A stretch of DNA of 64,000 nt from Litorivita sp050633545 (GTDB lineage: Bacteria; Pseudomonadota; Alphaproteobacteria; Rhodobacterales; Rhodobacteraceae): positions 434,001 to 498,000 of the forward strand of contig JBOEGS010000001.1 of the NCBI GenBank assembly GCA_050633545.1, read 5' to 3'. The notes beneath the pieces were generated by a model. That model was not told the origin of the DNA and ran no database searches. It was given only the letters and a program-made list of their open reading frames with translations. Positions within the stretch are counted from its first letter, which is position 1; each line of letters starts with the position of its first letter. Below are positions 34,057 to 43,067 of this stretch, piece after piece. The translations under genes and the position numbers were made by a program.

Positions 34057-35469
34057 CTAGCGCGAGAAGGCGCCGGCAAAACCGGCCTTGCGCACCGCAA
34101 GCAGCGCCCCTTGCAGATGCGAGGTGCTGGCAAAGGGGCCAGCCATGACCACGGTGAGCGCATTGGCCTTGCCCATCCGCACCGGCAGGCCCATGGCCTT
34201 GAGCTTGGCGGCGGTGCGCGCGGCGTTATCCGATTGGCCAAAGCTGCCGACCTGCACATATTGATGCGCGCTGGCCACGGCCCGCGTGGAGGTGGGAGCG
34301 GCGGCGGGGCTGCGGCGGGTCGACAGACGCGCGCCGGATTGAAGCGCCGAATGATCGGCGCGAGCGACAACGGTCGCGCTTGCGGCCTGTTGCTGTGCCA
34401 TCGAGGTGAAAGGATAGCGCAGATTGGGGAACAGCTTGTTCACCACGCGCCCGTCGCGCGCATCATAGAGCTTGCGCGGCACGGTTTTGGTCCAACGCAG
34501 ATCCATCGCCTGCACACCCGCGACGGTTTGCTCGGCGCGGCGCGGATTGAGGCGGCCATCGTCCCATGCGCGGCGGTAGCCTTTGGGCGCTTTGATCTCT
34601 TCGTTGCCCGCCGCTTTGCGCGCCTCATAGACGTGGCGCGGAATGATGCGGGTGCTTGGCGCGAGTTGCTGCAACGGCACAGCGGCCATTTGCGGCGCGT
34701 CAGAGGCGGACACAGGCGCCATGCCCATCGCGCCCGAATTGCGGCTCACGCCGGAGCCGCCTTGCTGCGGGCCGCAGCGCACCGGAAGACCGGCGTTTGA
34801 AGAGCCGATATACTGGCTGCTGATCGCCGAGGCCCCTTGGCAGGCGGGCGCAGCAGGCACGGCGCGCGAGACCTGAACGGGTCGCGGCGCGGCTTGCGGT
34901 GTGGCCAAGGCCACGGGCGCGGGGCGCACCACTTGCGGCGCGGGGGCCAGAGGGCGCGGCATGGTCGAGATCGACGCCACCGTGCGCATCGGCGCGGCCG
35001 CGCGTTTTACGGGCGCGGGTTTGATTTGAACCGGCTGCGGGGCGGCGGCGGGTTTGGCCTTGCGCGCAAACAGCGGGCGCGGCGCGGATTTTTGCGCGGC
35101 GGCGGCGGATTTCACCGCGCCGTCCGATTTGGCTTTGACCGAAGCCGCGTCATCTGGGACGATCTGCACCGGCGCGGGGCCGGTGTTTTGCACAATCGCC
35201 GTGCCTTGGCCCTTGGGCAGGCTGGGTTTGAAGCCGCAGATCACGGTGCGCGCGCGCGACACGCGCGGCACCCAAGTGGTCGCCCCGTCGATCCCCGCGC
35301 GGATAAAGACGCATCCGCGACTGTCGACATATTGGCCGCCCTTGAAGCTGGCGGGCGGGAATTCCGCCGGAAGGATTTCATCCTTCAAAGCCAGTGATTT
35401 AGCAAAACTGCCACCCGGAGCGGCCATCATTGCGGCCACAAGGGCGGCGGTTACATATTTCGAAATCAT
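34057..35469 (-). CDS. secreted SPOR-domain protein with long disordered middle
   Basis: A 470-residue exported protein. The ATG at 35469 has a G-rich site (GGGGGCAC) upstream and opens a signal peptide (KYVTAALVAAMMAAPGGSFA-K). Residues about 30-90 contain SRGCVFIRAGIDGATTWVPRV, a small conserved block with Cys. Residues about 100-300 are Ala/Pro/Val-rich and low-complexity. Residues about 390-470 form a SPOR domain (HQYVQVGSFGQSDNAARTAA .. ALTVVMAGP). SPOR proteins bind glycan strands at division sites. It is unrelated in the middle to the SPOR lipoprotein at 4.2 kb. The role is cell envelope or division; the exact function is unknown. Confidence 0.82.
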   Translation of the reverse strand: MISKYVTAALVAAMMAAPGGSFAKSLALKDEILPAEFPPASFKGGQYVDSRGCVFIRAGIDGATTWVPRVSRARTVICGFKPSLPKGQGTAIVQNTGPAPVQIVPDDAASVKAKSDGAVKSAAAAQKSAPRPLFARKAKPAAAPQPVQIKPAPVKRAAAPMRTVASISTMPRPLAPAPQVVRPAPVALATPQAAPRPVQVSRAVPAAPACQGASAISSQYIGSSNAGLPVRCGPQQGGSGVSRNSGAMGMAPVSASDAPQMAAVPLQQLAPSTRIIPRHVYEARKAAGNEEIKAPKGYRRAWDDGRLNPRRAEQTVAGVQAMDLRWTKTVPRKLYDARDGRVVNKLFPNLRYPFTSMAQQQAASATVVARADHSALQSGARLSTRRSPAAAPTSTRAVASAHQYVQVGSFGQSDNAARTAAKLKAMGLPVRMGKANALTVVMAGPFASTSHLQGALLAVRKAGFAGAFSR

Positions 35470-35538
35470 AAGAGTGCCCCCACACATATAAAGGGCAGTT
35501 TGACGCAAAATATAGCCGTAGTAAAGCGCAGATGTGGC

Positions 35539-36168
35539 TTATTTGGTGCCGAACATGCGATCGCCCGCATCCCCCAGACCTGGCACGATATAGCCTTGAT
35601 CGTTGAGTTTTTCGTCCAGAGCCGCCGTGACGATGGGCACATCGGGGTGGGCCTCTTTCATACGCGCCACGCCCTCGGGCGCCGCCAAAAGGCACAGGAA
35701 ACGGATATTTTTCGCCCCCGCCTCTTTGAGTTTGTCGATGGCGGCGGCCGACGAGTTGCCCGTCGCCAGCATCGGATCGACCGCAATCACCAGACGCTCA
35801 TCCAGATTATCGGGCACTTTGAAGTAATATTCGACCGGCTGGAGCGTTTCTTCATCGCGGTAAAGCCCGACAAATCCGACCCGCGCCGAAGGGATCAATT
35901 CGAGCATCCCGTCGAGCAACCCGTTGCCCGCCCGCAGGATCGAGATCAGCGCCAGTTTGCGCCCGTCCAGAACCGGCGCATCCATCGGCTGCAACGGGGT
36001 TTCGATGCGTTTGGTGGTCATCTCCAGCTGGCCGGTGATCTCATAGGCCAAAAGCTGGCTGATCTCGCGCAAAAGCTGGCGAAAGACGGCGGTCGAGGTT
36101 TCCTTTTCGCGCATCAAGGTGAGTTTATGTTGCACCAATGGATGTTTGACGATGGTCAGATGGTCCAT
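35539..36168 (-). CDS. upp: uracil phosphoribosyltransferase
   Basis: A 209-residue salvage enzyme that makes UMP from uracil and PRPP. The start at 36168 gives the typical N-terminus MDHLTIVKHPLVQHKLTLMR. The PRPP loop is VIAVDPMLATGNSSAAAIDKL, and the uracil-binding GYIVPGLGDAGDR ends the protein. It is the last gene of the cdd-deoA-deoB-add-upp operon, two bases after the adenosine deaminase stop. It completes uracil reuse after deoA releases the base. Confidence 0.97.
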   Translation of the reverse strand: MDHLTIVKHPLVQHKLTLMREKETSTAVFRQLLREISQLLAYEITGQLEMTTKRIETPLQPMDAPVLDGRKLALISILRAGNGLLDGMLELIPSARVGFVGLYRDEETLQPVEYYFKVPDNLDERLVIAVDPMLATGNSSAAAIDKLKEAGAKNIRFLCLLAAPEGVARMKEAHPDVPIVTAALDEKLNDQGYIVPGLGDAGDRMFGTK

Positions 36169-36170
36169 GT

Positions 36171-37334
36171 TTAAAAGGCCTCCAGTCGTTTGTTCAGGCG
36201 CGCGCGCAGCGCTTCGTTGCAAAATGCCGCCGCTGCGGCGCTTTGGCCAAGGGCGGTAAAATCAGCCAGCCCCCAGCCAAAGGCGTTGTGCAGATGGATG
36301 AATTCGGATGTCATATCGGTGTGGAAAAACGGCGGATCATCGGTGCTGATGGTGACGCGCACGCCCGCATCGGCCAAACGTTTGACCGGATGGGCGGCGA
36401 CATCGGCATAAAGCCCCAGCGCCACATTCGATCCGGGGCAGACCTCCAAAACGATGCCGCGCGCGGCGATCTCCTCGACCAAGGCCATGTCCTCGATGGC
36501 GCGCACCCCGTGACCGATGCGCGCGACGCGCAGATCGCGGATCGCCTCACGGATGCTCTCGGGTCCGCCAAATTCGCCCGCGTGGGTGGTCAGCTTGAGA
36601 TGCGCCTCGCGGGCCATGTCGAAGGCATAGGCAAAATCGCCCTGATGGCCCTTGGTCTCGTCGCCGCCCATGCCGAAACCGGTGATGAAATCGCCCGCCG
36701 TTTCGGCGGCGCACAGGGCGCTGCGTTTGGCCATATCGGGACCGAAATGGCGCACGGCGGTGACAATGCCGCGCAGGGTGATGCCATGGGCGCGTTCGGC
36801 CATGCCCGCCGCATCCTCGATGGCCGCCAGATAGTCGCGCCACGCGGGCAAATCGCCGCCACCGCAAAAATCGGGCGACAGGAAGCTTTCGCAATAGATC
36901 ACCCCGTGCTGGGCCGATTGCTCCAGCACCGCAAGGGTGAGGCGGTGGTAATCCTCGGGGGTTTTGAGCACCTGCGTCGCGGCCTCGTAGACGCGCAGGA
37001 AATCGGGAAAGTCCGTGTAGCGATAGCTGCCGCTTCGGTCGAAAATCCCGCTCAGGTTGACCGATTTTTCGGCGGCCAACTGGCGGATAAACTCGGGCGG
37101 GGCCGCGCCTTCGTGGTGCAAATGCAGCTCCAGCTTGGGCATCCGGCGCAGCGCATCCTCAAACTCGAACCGCGTCTCTTCATCCATCGGCGCCTCGGGG
37201 TCGCGCCCCGCCAAAGGATCGCGTTGTTTTGGTGCGGCGGCGGCATCGCCGCTGGCTTGGTGCGCGGCGGTAGCGCCGCTGGCTTGGTGCGCGGCGGTAA
37301 CGCCGCGGGGCGCGCCTCGGGCTGGATCACTCAT
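36171..37334 (-). CDS. add: adenosine deaminase
   Basis: A 387-residue zinc enzyme that deaminates adenosine to inosine. The motifs are HLHHEGA (residues 71-77, His71 and His73), THAGEFGGPESI with the catalytic Glu region, ARIGHGVRAIEDMA, EVCPGSNVALG and STDDPPFF. The start used at 37334 overlaps the deoB stop (ATGA) and has AAAGGAG upstream. It gives a 49-residue low-complexity leader with a duplicated AAHQASG. A second ATG at 37187 (MDEETRFEFED) with GAGG upstream would remove it and give the family-typical length; which is used is open. Context with deoA, deoB, cdd and upp supports nucleoside salvage. Confidence 0.9.
   Translation of the reverse strand: MSDPARGAPRGVTAAHQASGATAAHQASGDAAAAPKQRDPLAGRDPEAPMDEETRFEFEDALRRMPKLELHLHHEGAAPPEFIRQLAAEKSVNLSGIFDRSGSYRYTDFPDFLRVYEAATQVLKTPEDYHRLTLAVLEQSAQHGVIYCESFLSPDFCGGGDLPAWRDYLAAIEDAAGMAERAHGITLRGIVTAVRHFGPDMAKRSALCAAETAGDFITGFGMGGDETKGHQGDFAYAFDMAREAHLKLTTHAGEFGGPESIREAIRDLRVARIGHGVRAIEDMALVEEIAARGIVLEVCPGSNVALGLYADVAAHPVKRLADAGVRVTISTDDPPFFHTDMTSEFIHLHNAFGWGLADFTALGQSAAAAAFCNEALRARLNKRLEAF
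37251..37304 (-). repeat. two tandem 27-bp copies at the start of add
   Basis: The same 27 bases occur twice in a row (37251-37277 and 37278-37304; one mismatch, TAG against TAA). The period is a multiple of three, so the frame is kept; the encoded leader shows TAAHQASGA followed by TAAHQASGD. If the start is at 37187, the repeat lies in the deoB-add leader. Confidence 0.8.
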
Positions 37335-38551
37335 AGGAAGGACACTCCTTTGGCGGCATCGGGCCGCGTGATGCCCAGATGCGCCGCAACGCTGGCGGCG
37401 ACGTCTTGGAAGGCGATATTGCCGATGGGATGCGCGCCGCCCTGCCCGATGATCCGCGCCAGAACCGGCACGCGTTCGCGGGTGTGGTCGGTGCCCGCCC
37501 ATGTGGGATCATTGCCATGATCTGCGGTAAAGATAAACAGGTCTCCATCGCGTGCCTGCGCGAAAATGCGCCCGATTTGCGCGTCGAACCATTCGAGCGC
37601 CCCCGCATAGCCCGCCACATCGCGCCGGTGGCCGAAACGGCTGTCGAATTCGACGAAATTGGCAAAGGTCAGGCTGCCCTCCTCGGCCTCGCGCGTCAGG
37701 TCCACCAGATGCTCCATCAACTCGGCGTCGCTGCCTTTGCGATTCTCGTCAATGCCGCGCATCGAGAAGATATCGCCAATCTTTCCAACGGCATAGACGC
37801 GCCGCGCCGCGTCATGCGCCCAATCGCACAGGGTCGGCGCAGGCGGAGCGATGGCATAGTCATGGCGGTTTTTGGTGCGGGTAAATCCGGCCTCGGGGCT
37901 GCCCACAAAGGGGCGCGCGATGACACGGCCCACGCGCATCTCGTGCAAGATCGGGGCCATATGGGCGCAAAGATCATAGAGCCGCTCCAGCCCGAAGCTT
38001 TCCTCATGGGCGGCAATTTGGAACACGCTGTCGGCGGAGGTGTAAAGGATCGGCCAGCCGGTTTTCATATGCCGCGCGCCCTCGGCGTCGATCACATCGG
38101 TGCCCGAGCCGTGGCGGTTATAAAGCGTGCCGCCCGCCCCTGCCGCGATGGCCGCTTCGACCATCAGATCATCGGAAAATGCGGGGTCGGTATCGGGAAA
38201 ATAATGCCACTCCCACGGCACCGGCACACCCGCCAATTCCCAGTGGCCCGAGGGGGTGTCCTTGCCCTGCGAGACCTCGGTCGCCGCGCCGAAATAGCCG
38301 GTTGCGGCGGCGGTCAGGTCGGGCCGCTGCGCGCCGCAGGCCGCCTCGATCGCCTGCCCCAATCCCATGGCCGCGAGGCTCGGCAGCGCCAGCGCCCCGC
38401 GCCCCGCCGTGCCATCGGCGCAGGCCTGCGCGATATGGGCCAGCGTATTGGCGCCGCTGTCGGGCAGATCGCCGTTGAAAAACCGGTCCGCATCCGGCGC
38501 GCCGCCGATGCCGAGGCTGTCCATCACAATCAAAAAGGCGCGCGCCATCAT
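37331..38551 (-). CDS. deoB: phosphopentomutase
   Basis: A 406-residue alkaline-phosphatase-fold enzyme that interconverts (deoxy)ribose 1- and 5-phosphate. The N-terminal IVMDSLGIGGAPDA carries the metal Asp; the phosphorylated Thr is in SQGKDTPSGHWEL; the C-terminal FTADHGNDPTWAGTDHTRERVP carries further ligands. It starts ATGATG, overlapping the deoA stop, and its stop overlaps the add start. It links thymidine phosphorylase and purine salvage products to the pentose pathway. Confidence 0.97.
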   Translation of the reverse strand: MMARAFLIVMDSLGIGGAPDADRFFNGDLPDSGANTLAHIAQACADGTAGRGALALPSLAAMGLGQAIEAACGAQRPDLTAAATGYFGAATEVSQGKDTPSGHWELAGVPVPWEWHYFPDTDPAFSDDLMVEAAIAAGAGGTLYNRHGSGTDVIDAEGARHMKTGWPILYTSADSVFQIAAHEESFGLERLYDLCAHMAPILHEMRVGRVIARPFVGSPEAGFTRTKNRHDYAIAPPAPTLCDWAHDAARRVYAVGKIGDIFSMRGIDENRKGSDAELMEHLVDLTREAEEGSLTFANFVEFDSRFGHRRDVAGYAGALEWFDAQIGRIFAQARDGDLFIFTADHGNDPTWAGTDHTRERVPVLARIIGQGGAHPIGNIAFQDVAASVAAHLGITRPDAAKGVSFL

Positions 38552-39852
38552 CCGACCCTTTCATGGACGAGCGGCGGCAGATCGGGCGCGCGCTCCCCAA
38601 GCGAGACCGCCCCGCGCAGCGCCGCCTCGGCGGCTTCGGCCGCGCCGGTGCGCGCGGCGTGGATGCGCATGATCACTTGGCCCGCCTCGACCCACGTGCC
38701 CAAGGGCAAAACATCGGACAGGCCGACGGCGGGATCGACCACGTCGGATTCGACTTGCCGCCCGCCGCCCAAGGCGACGACCGCCAATCCCATCGCCTCG
38801 CCATCCATTGCCGCCAGATATCCGGCGTGCGGGGCTTTGACTTCGCGGATCACGGGGGCTTCGGGCAAGAACCGGCGCCATTTATCGGAGAACCCGCGCG
38901 GTCCGCCCATGGCGGCGACCATGCGGCCCCAATGTTCGGCGGCGCGCCCCGAGGTCAGCGCGCCCGCCACCGCATCGGTGCCCGCCTCGACATCCGCCGC
39001 CAATCCGCAATCGGCCAAGGCCACCCCGCCCAAGAGGCAGGTCAATTCGCGCAACGGCCCGCCCGCCCCGTCGCACAGCACCTCCATGCTGGCCGCCACT
39101 TCGAGCGCATTGCCGCAAGCGGGGGCCAAGGGTTGGCTCATGTCCGAAATCAGGGCCGAGGTTTTGCACCCCGCCGCATTGGCGGTTTCGACCAAGGCCA
39201 CGGCCAAGGCCCGCGAGGCCTCAGGCGTTTTCATAAAGGCGCCCGATCCGGTTTTCACATCCAGAACAAGCCCTTGCAATCCGGCGGCCAGTTTTTTGGA
39301 CAAGATCGACGCGGTGATCAGATCAAGGCTTTCCACCGTGCCCGTGACATCGCGCACCGCATAAAGCCGTTTGTCCGCAGGGGCGATATCGCCGCTGGCC
39401 GAGACGATGGCGCATCCGGCCTCTTGGACCACGGCGCGAAACTGCGCCTCGGCCAGATCCGTACGCAATCCGGGGATGGATTCGATTTTATCGAGCGTGC
39501 CGCCCGTATGGCCCAGCCCGCGCCCCGAAATCATCGGCACATAGGCCCCGCAAGCGGCCAAAGCGGGGGCGAGGATCAGGCTGACGCAATCGCCGACGCC
39601 GCCGGTGGAATGTTTGTCGATCACCGGCGCGTCCATATCCCACGCCAGAACATCACCGCTATCGCGCATCGCCAGCGTCAGCGCCGTGCGCCCCGCCTCG
39701 CCCAATCCGTTGAGCAGCGCCGCCATGGCAAAGGCCCCCGCCTGCGCATCGCTGACCGCGCCCGTGGCGAGGCCATGGGCGAACCATGTCAACTCGTCCT
39801 GGCCGAGGGTCTCGCCGCCGCGCAGGCGCACAAGGATCGCGCGCGCGTCCAT
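38548..39852 (-). CDS. deoA: thymidine phosphorylase
   Basis: A 434-residue enzyme that splits thymidine (or deoxyuridine) to thymine and deoxyribose 1-phosphate. Conserved stretches are DKHSTGGVGDCVSLILAPALAACG, MISGRGLGHTGGTLDKIESIPG (phosphate and substrate loops), and KTGSGAFMKT. The start at 39852 lies just after the cdd stop, with GGAG upstream; the longer frame to 39891 overlaps cdd. The downstream deoB overlap shows translational coupling. Confidence 0.97.
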   Translation of the reverse strand: MDARAILVRLRGGETLGQDELTWFAHGLATGAVSDAQAGAFAMAALLNGLGEAGRTALTLAMRDSGDVLAWDMDAPVIDKHSTGGVGDCVSLILAPALAACGAYVPMISGRGLGHTGGTLDKIESIPGLRTDLAEAQFRAVVQEAGCAIVSASGDIAPADKRLYAVRDVTGTVESLDLITASILSKKLAAGLQGLVLDVKTGSGAFMKTPEASRALAVALVETANAAGCKTSALISDMSQPLAPACGNALEVAASMEVLCDGAGGPLRELTCLLGGVALADCGLAADVEAGTDAVAGALTSGRAAEHWGRMVAAMGGPRGFSDKWRRFLPEAPVIREVKAPHAGYLAAMDGEAMGLAVVALGGGRQVESDVVDPAVGLSDVLPLGTWVEAGQVIMRIHAARTGAAEAAEAALRGAVSLGERAPDLPPLVHERVG

Positions 39853-39856
39853 CGGG

Positions 39857-40261
39857 TCAGCTCCGCTCCAGATGGGTGGTATTAAAGGCACCGGGGAGCA
39901 ATTCGGCCATGGTCATCACCAATTCGCGCCCCTCCAGCGTGCTCATCACGATACGCGCCTCGGCGCGGGTAAATTCGGCCAGCTTCTGGCGGCACCCGCC
40001 GCAGGGCGTGACCGGATGGGGCGCATCGGCGATCACGAAAATCTCGGCCACTTCGCGCGCGCCGGTGGCAACCATGGCGGCAATCGCCCCCGCCTCGGCG
40101 CAGGTGCCTTCGGGATAGGCGACATTTTCGACGTTGCAGCCGGTGAACACCTCGCCCTCGGGCGTGCGCAGCGCCGCGCCGACCGGAAAATTCGAATAGG
40201 GCGCATAGGCGTTTTCGCGCACGGCAAGCGCGGCTTTCTTCAGGTCGGCATGATCGGGCAT
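39857..40261 (-). CDS. cdd: cytidine deaminase
   Basis: A 134-residue zinc enzyme that deaminates cytidine and deoxycytidine. The proton-shuttling Glu and first Cys ligand are in TCAEAGAIAAM, and the other Cys pair in PCGGCRQKL. The N-terminal YAPYSNFPVGAAL is the substrate loop. The length is the tetrameric class (about 130). The ATG at 40261 has GGAGAAT upstream and opens the salvage operon; the longer frame to 40354 has no site. Confidence 0.97.
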   Translation of the reverse strand: MPDHADLKKAALAVRENAYAPYSNFPVGAALRTPEGEVFTGCNVENVAYPEGTCAEAGAIAAMVATGAREVAEIFVIADAPHPVTPCGGCRQKLAEFTRAEARIVMSTLEGRELVMTMAELLPGAFNTTHLERS

Positions 40262-40419
40262 GGGGATTCTCCAAACTATCGCTGCGGGCGGGGGTTGAGC
40301 GTGAGCCTGTCGCCTCGCGCGCGGATTTGCAAGCACCGCTCGCGCCCAAGGCACCCCCCGCCGCTGCGCCGCGCCGCACGGGCGTATTTTCGCCGGTGTC
40401 CAGCGCGCGGATTAACAAA

Positions 40420-40437
40420 TAGTTTAACATTAAACTA
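40420..40437. promoter_or_regulatory. 18-bp perfect palindrome between cdd and maeB
   Basis: TAGTTTAA and TTAAACTA are separated by CA, in a divergent intergenic region between the salvage operon and maeB. An AT-rich exact dyad like this in GC-rich DNA is a good operator candidate. The regulator is unknown. A TATATA box-like sequence lies at 40463-40468. Confidence 0.5.
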
Positions 40438-40535
40438 CATATGTGCAGGGCGCAGTTCTGTGTATATAAAGCGTCACAGCGCGGCCATGCGCGCGCGGGC
40501 GCAAAGCCCCGCAAGCGCCCCAAGGGAGAGAGACC

Positions 40536-42815
40536 ATGACGTCACCAACCAACGACGGATTGCGCCAAGCGGCGCTGGATTATCACGAGTTTCCCAAGCC
40601 GGGGAAATTGGAAATCCGCGCCACCAAACCCTTGGCCAACGGGCGCGATCTGGCCCGCGCCTATTCGCCAGGGGTGGCCGAAGCCTGCCTTGAGATCAAG
40701 GACGATCCCGCCCATGCCAGCCGTTTTACCGCACGCGGCAATCTGGTGGCGGTGGTGACCAATGGCACGGCGGTTCTGGGCCTTGGCAACATCGGCGCGC
40801 TGGCCTCCAAACCGGTGATGGAGGGCAAGGCGGTCCTGTTCAAGAAATTCGCCAATATCGATTGTTTTGACATTGAACTAGATGAGCCCGACCCCGAAAA
40901 GCTGGCCGATATCGTTTGCGCGATGGGGCCGACATTCGGCGCGATCAACCTCGAAGACATCAAAGCCCCCGATTGCTTTATTGTCGAGAAAATCTGCCGC
41001 GAGCGGATGAATATCCCCGTGTTTCATGACGATCAGCACGGCACCGCCATCGTCGTCGGCGCGGCAGCGAAAAACGCGCTGCATGTGGCGGGCAAGGCCT
41101 TCGAGGAGATCAAGATCGTCTCGACGGGCGGCGGCGCGGCGGGGATTGCCTGTCTCAACATGCTGCTCAAACTGGGGGTAAAGCGCGAAAACGTCTGGCT
41201 GTGCGATGTGCATGGCCTCGTTTACGAGGGGCGCGAGGTCGATATGAACCCGCAAAAAGCCGCCTTTGCGCAAAAGAGCGATCTGCGTACATTGGACGAT
41301 GTGATCAGCGGGGCGGATATGTTCCTTGGCCTGTCGGGACCTCAGGTTCTGACCCAAGAAATGGCGGCCAAAATGACGCCGCGCCCGATCATTTTCGCGC
41401 TGGCCAATCCGACGCCAGAGATTTTGCCCGATCTGGCGCGCGCGGTGCATCCGGACGCGATCATCGCCACGGGGCGCAGCGATTTTCCCAATCAGGTCAA
41501 CAACGTATTGTGTTTCCCCTTCATCTTTCGCGGCGCGCTCGACGTGGGCGCGACCGAGATCAACGATGCGATGCAACTGGCCTGTATCGACGGGATTGCC
41601 GAACTGGCGCGCGCCACGACATCGGCCGAAGCCGCCGCCGCCTATCATGGCGAGCAACTGACCTTTGGCGCCGATTACCTGATCCCCAAACCCTTTGATC
41701 CGCGCCTTGTCGGCATTGTGTCATCCGCCGTGGCCAAAGCCGCGATGGAGAGCGGCGTGGCCACGCGCCCGATCGAGGATTTGCAGGCCTATCGCGCCAA
41801 GCTGAACCAATCGGTGTTCAAATCGGCGCTGCTCATGCGTCCGGTGTTCGAGGCCGCCGCCACGGCCTCGCGCCGCATCGTGTTTGCCGAGGGCGAGGAC
41901 GAGCGGGTGCTGCGCACGGCGCAGGCCGTTTTGGAGGAAACCACCGAGCAACCGATCCTCATCGGACGCCCCGAGGTGATCCAGCACCGCTGCGAACAGG
42001 CGGGGCTTTCAATCCGTCCGGGGCGCGATTTTTCCATCGTGAACCCCGAAAAAGACGACCGTTACCGCGATTATTGGGGCAGCTATCATGCGATCATGGC
42101 GCGGCGCGGCGTGACCCCCGATCTGGCCAAGGCGATCATGCGCACCAATTCCACCGCCATCGCCGCCGTCATGGTGCAGCGCGAGGAGGCCGATAGCATG
42201 ATCTGCGGCACCTTCGGGCAATATTTGTGGCATATGAATTATATCACGCAGGTTCTGGGCACCTCCGCGTTGCGCCCCGTCGGCGCGCTGTCCTTGATGA
42301 TTTTGGAGGATGGGCCGCTGTTCATCGCCGATACCCATGTGCATGCCGAACCCACGCCGCAACAGATTGCCGATACGGTGATCGGGGCCGCGCGCCATGT
42401 GCGCCGCTTTGGCCGCACGCCGCAAATCGCGCTGTGTTCGCACAGCCAGTTCGGCAATCTCGATTGCGACACCGGCAAACGGATGCGCGGGGCGCTGGAG
42501 ATTTTGGACAGCGCCCCGCGCAGCTTTGCCTATGAGGGCGAGATGCATATCGATGCGGCGCTTGACCCCGAATTGCGCGAGCGGATTTTCCCCGACGGAC
42601 GGCTGGACGGGCCGGCGAATGTCTTGGTTTTCGCCAATACCGACGCGGCCTCGGGCGTGCGCAACATCCTCAAGATGAAGGGCGGCGGTTTGGAGGTCGG
42701 GCCGATTTTGATGGGCATGGGCAACCGCGCCCATATCGTCACGCCCTCGATCACGCCGCGCGGGCTTCTCAATATGGCCGCCATCGCGGGCACGCCGGTC
42801 GCCCATTACGGATAG
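40536..42815 (+). CDS. maeB: NADP-dependent malic enzyme with phosphotransacetylase-like C-domain
   Basis: A 759-residue two-domain enzyme that oxidatively decarboxylates malate to pyruvate. Residues 1-430 are the malic-enzyme catalytic part (GKAVLFKKFANIDCFDIEL, FHDDQHGTAIVV, TGGGAAGIACLN, FALANPTPEILPD). Residues 430-759 are a phosphotransacetylase-like domain (VFAEGEDERVLRTAQ, AHIVTPSITPRGLLNMA), a regulatory fusion in alphaproteobacteria. A leader AAGGGAGAGAGA precedes the ATG. It is divergent from cdd with a 274-bp gap holding the palindrome. It supplies pyruvate and NADPH when C4 acids or acetyl-CoA are the carbon source. Confidence 0.96.
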   Translation: MTSPTNDGLRQAALDYHEFPKPGKLEIRATKPLANGRDLARAYSPGVAEACLEIKDDPAHASRFTARGNLVAVVTNGTAVLGLGNIGALASKPVMEGKAVLFKKFANIDCFDIELDEPDPEKLADIVCAMGPTFGAINLEDIKAPDCFIVEKICRERMNIPVFHDDQHGTAIVVGAAAKNALHVAGKAFEEIKIVSTGGGAAGIACLNMLLKLGVKRENVWLCDVHGLVYEGREVDMNPQKAAFAQKSDLRTLDDVISGADMFLGLSGPQVLTQEMAAKMTPRPIIFALANPTPEILPDLARAVHPDAIIATGRSDFPNQVNNVLCFPFIFRGALDVGATEINDAMQLACIDGIAELARATTSAEAAAAYHGEQLTFGADYLIPKPFDPRLVGIVSSAVAKAAMESGVATRPIEDLQAYRAKLNQSVFKSALLMRPVFEAAATASRRIVFAEGEDERVLRTAQAVLEETTEQPILIGRPEVIQHRCEQAGLSIRPGRDFSIVNPEKDDRYRDYWGSYHAIMARRGVTPDLAKAIMRTNSTAIAAVMVQREEADSMICGTFGQYLWHMNYITQVLGTSALRPVGALSLMILEDGPLFIADTHVHAEPTPQQIADTVIGAARHVRRFGRTPQIALCSHSQFGNLDCDTGKRMRGALEILDSAPRSFAYEGEMHIDAALDPELRERIFPDGRLDGPANVLVFANTDAASGVRNILKMKGGGLEVGPILMGMGNRAHIVTPSITPRGLLNMAAIAGTPVAHYG

Positions 42816-42936
42816 GATGCCGAAGCGGCGGGCCATGTGGGCAGGCCAAGGAACGGGCCGCCCCCGCCGCGCAAAGCTGCACCGCGTAAGAATATTCTAA
42901 CGCGGGCGGCTTTGACGTATGATTGTATCAAGGCCG

Positions 42937-42953
42937 ATTCCGCATTGCGGAAT
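42937..42953. promoter_or_regulatory. 17-bp perfect palindrome upstream of prpE
   Basis: ATTCCGCA and TGCGGAAT flank one central T, 115 bases before the prpE start. Its TTGCGG core resembles the TTTGCAAA-type sites of short-chain acyl-CoA regulators (PccR/RamB family), but the match is partial. A nearby LacI-type half-site, TTAGCGCTCA, is at 42954-42963. I propose it as the prpE operator. Confidence 0.5.
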
Positions 42954-43067
42954 GTTAGCGCTCATTGTGTCAATCGGGCGCAGGGGCGGCGCTTGCTCTG
43001 CGGCACCAGAGGCGCATACAGATGCCATTGTATGCAAGTGAATACCGTGACGGAGGAGACACGCGAG

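Noticed and set aside
40412..40428. Possible CtrA box TTAA-N7-TTAA before maeB.
   Set aside because: The spacing is eight bases, not seven, so it does not fit the consensus; the palindrome explains the AT-rich part better.
42837..43067. N-terminal extension of prpE.
   Set aside because: It covers the palindrome and promoter region and does not resemble the family start.
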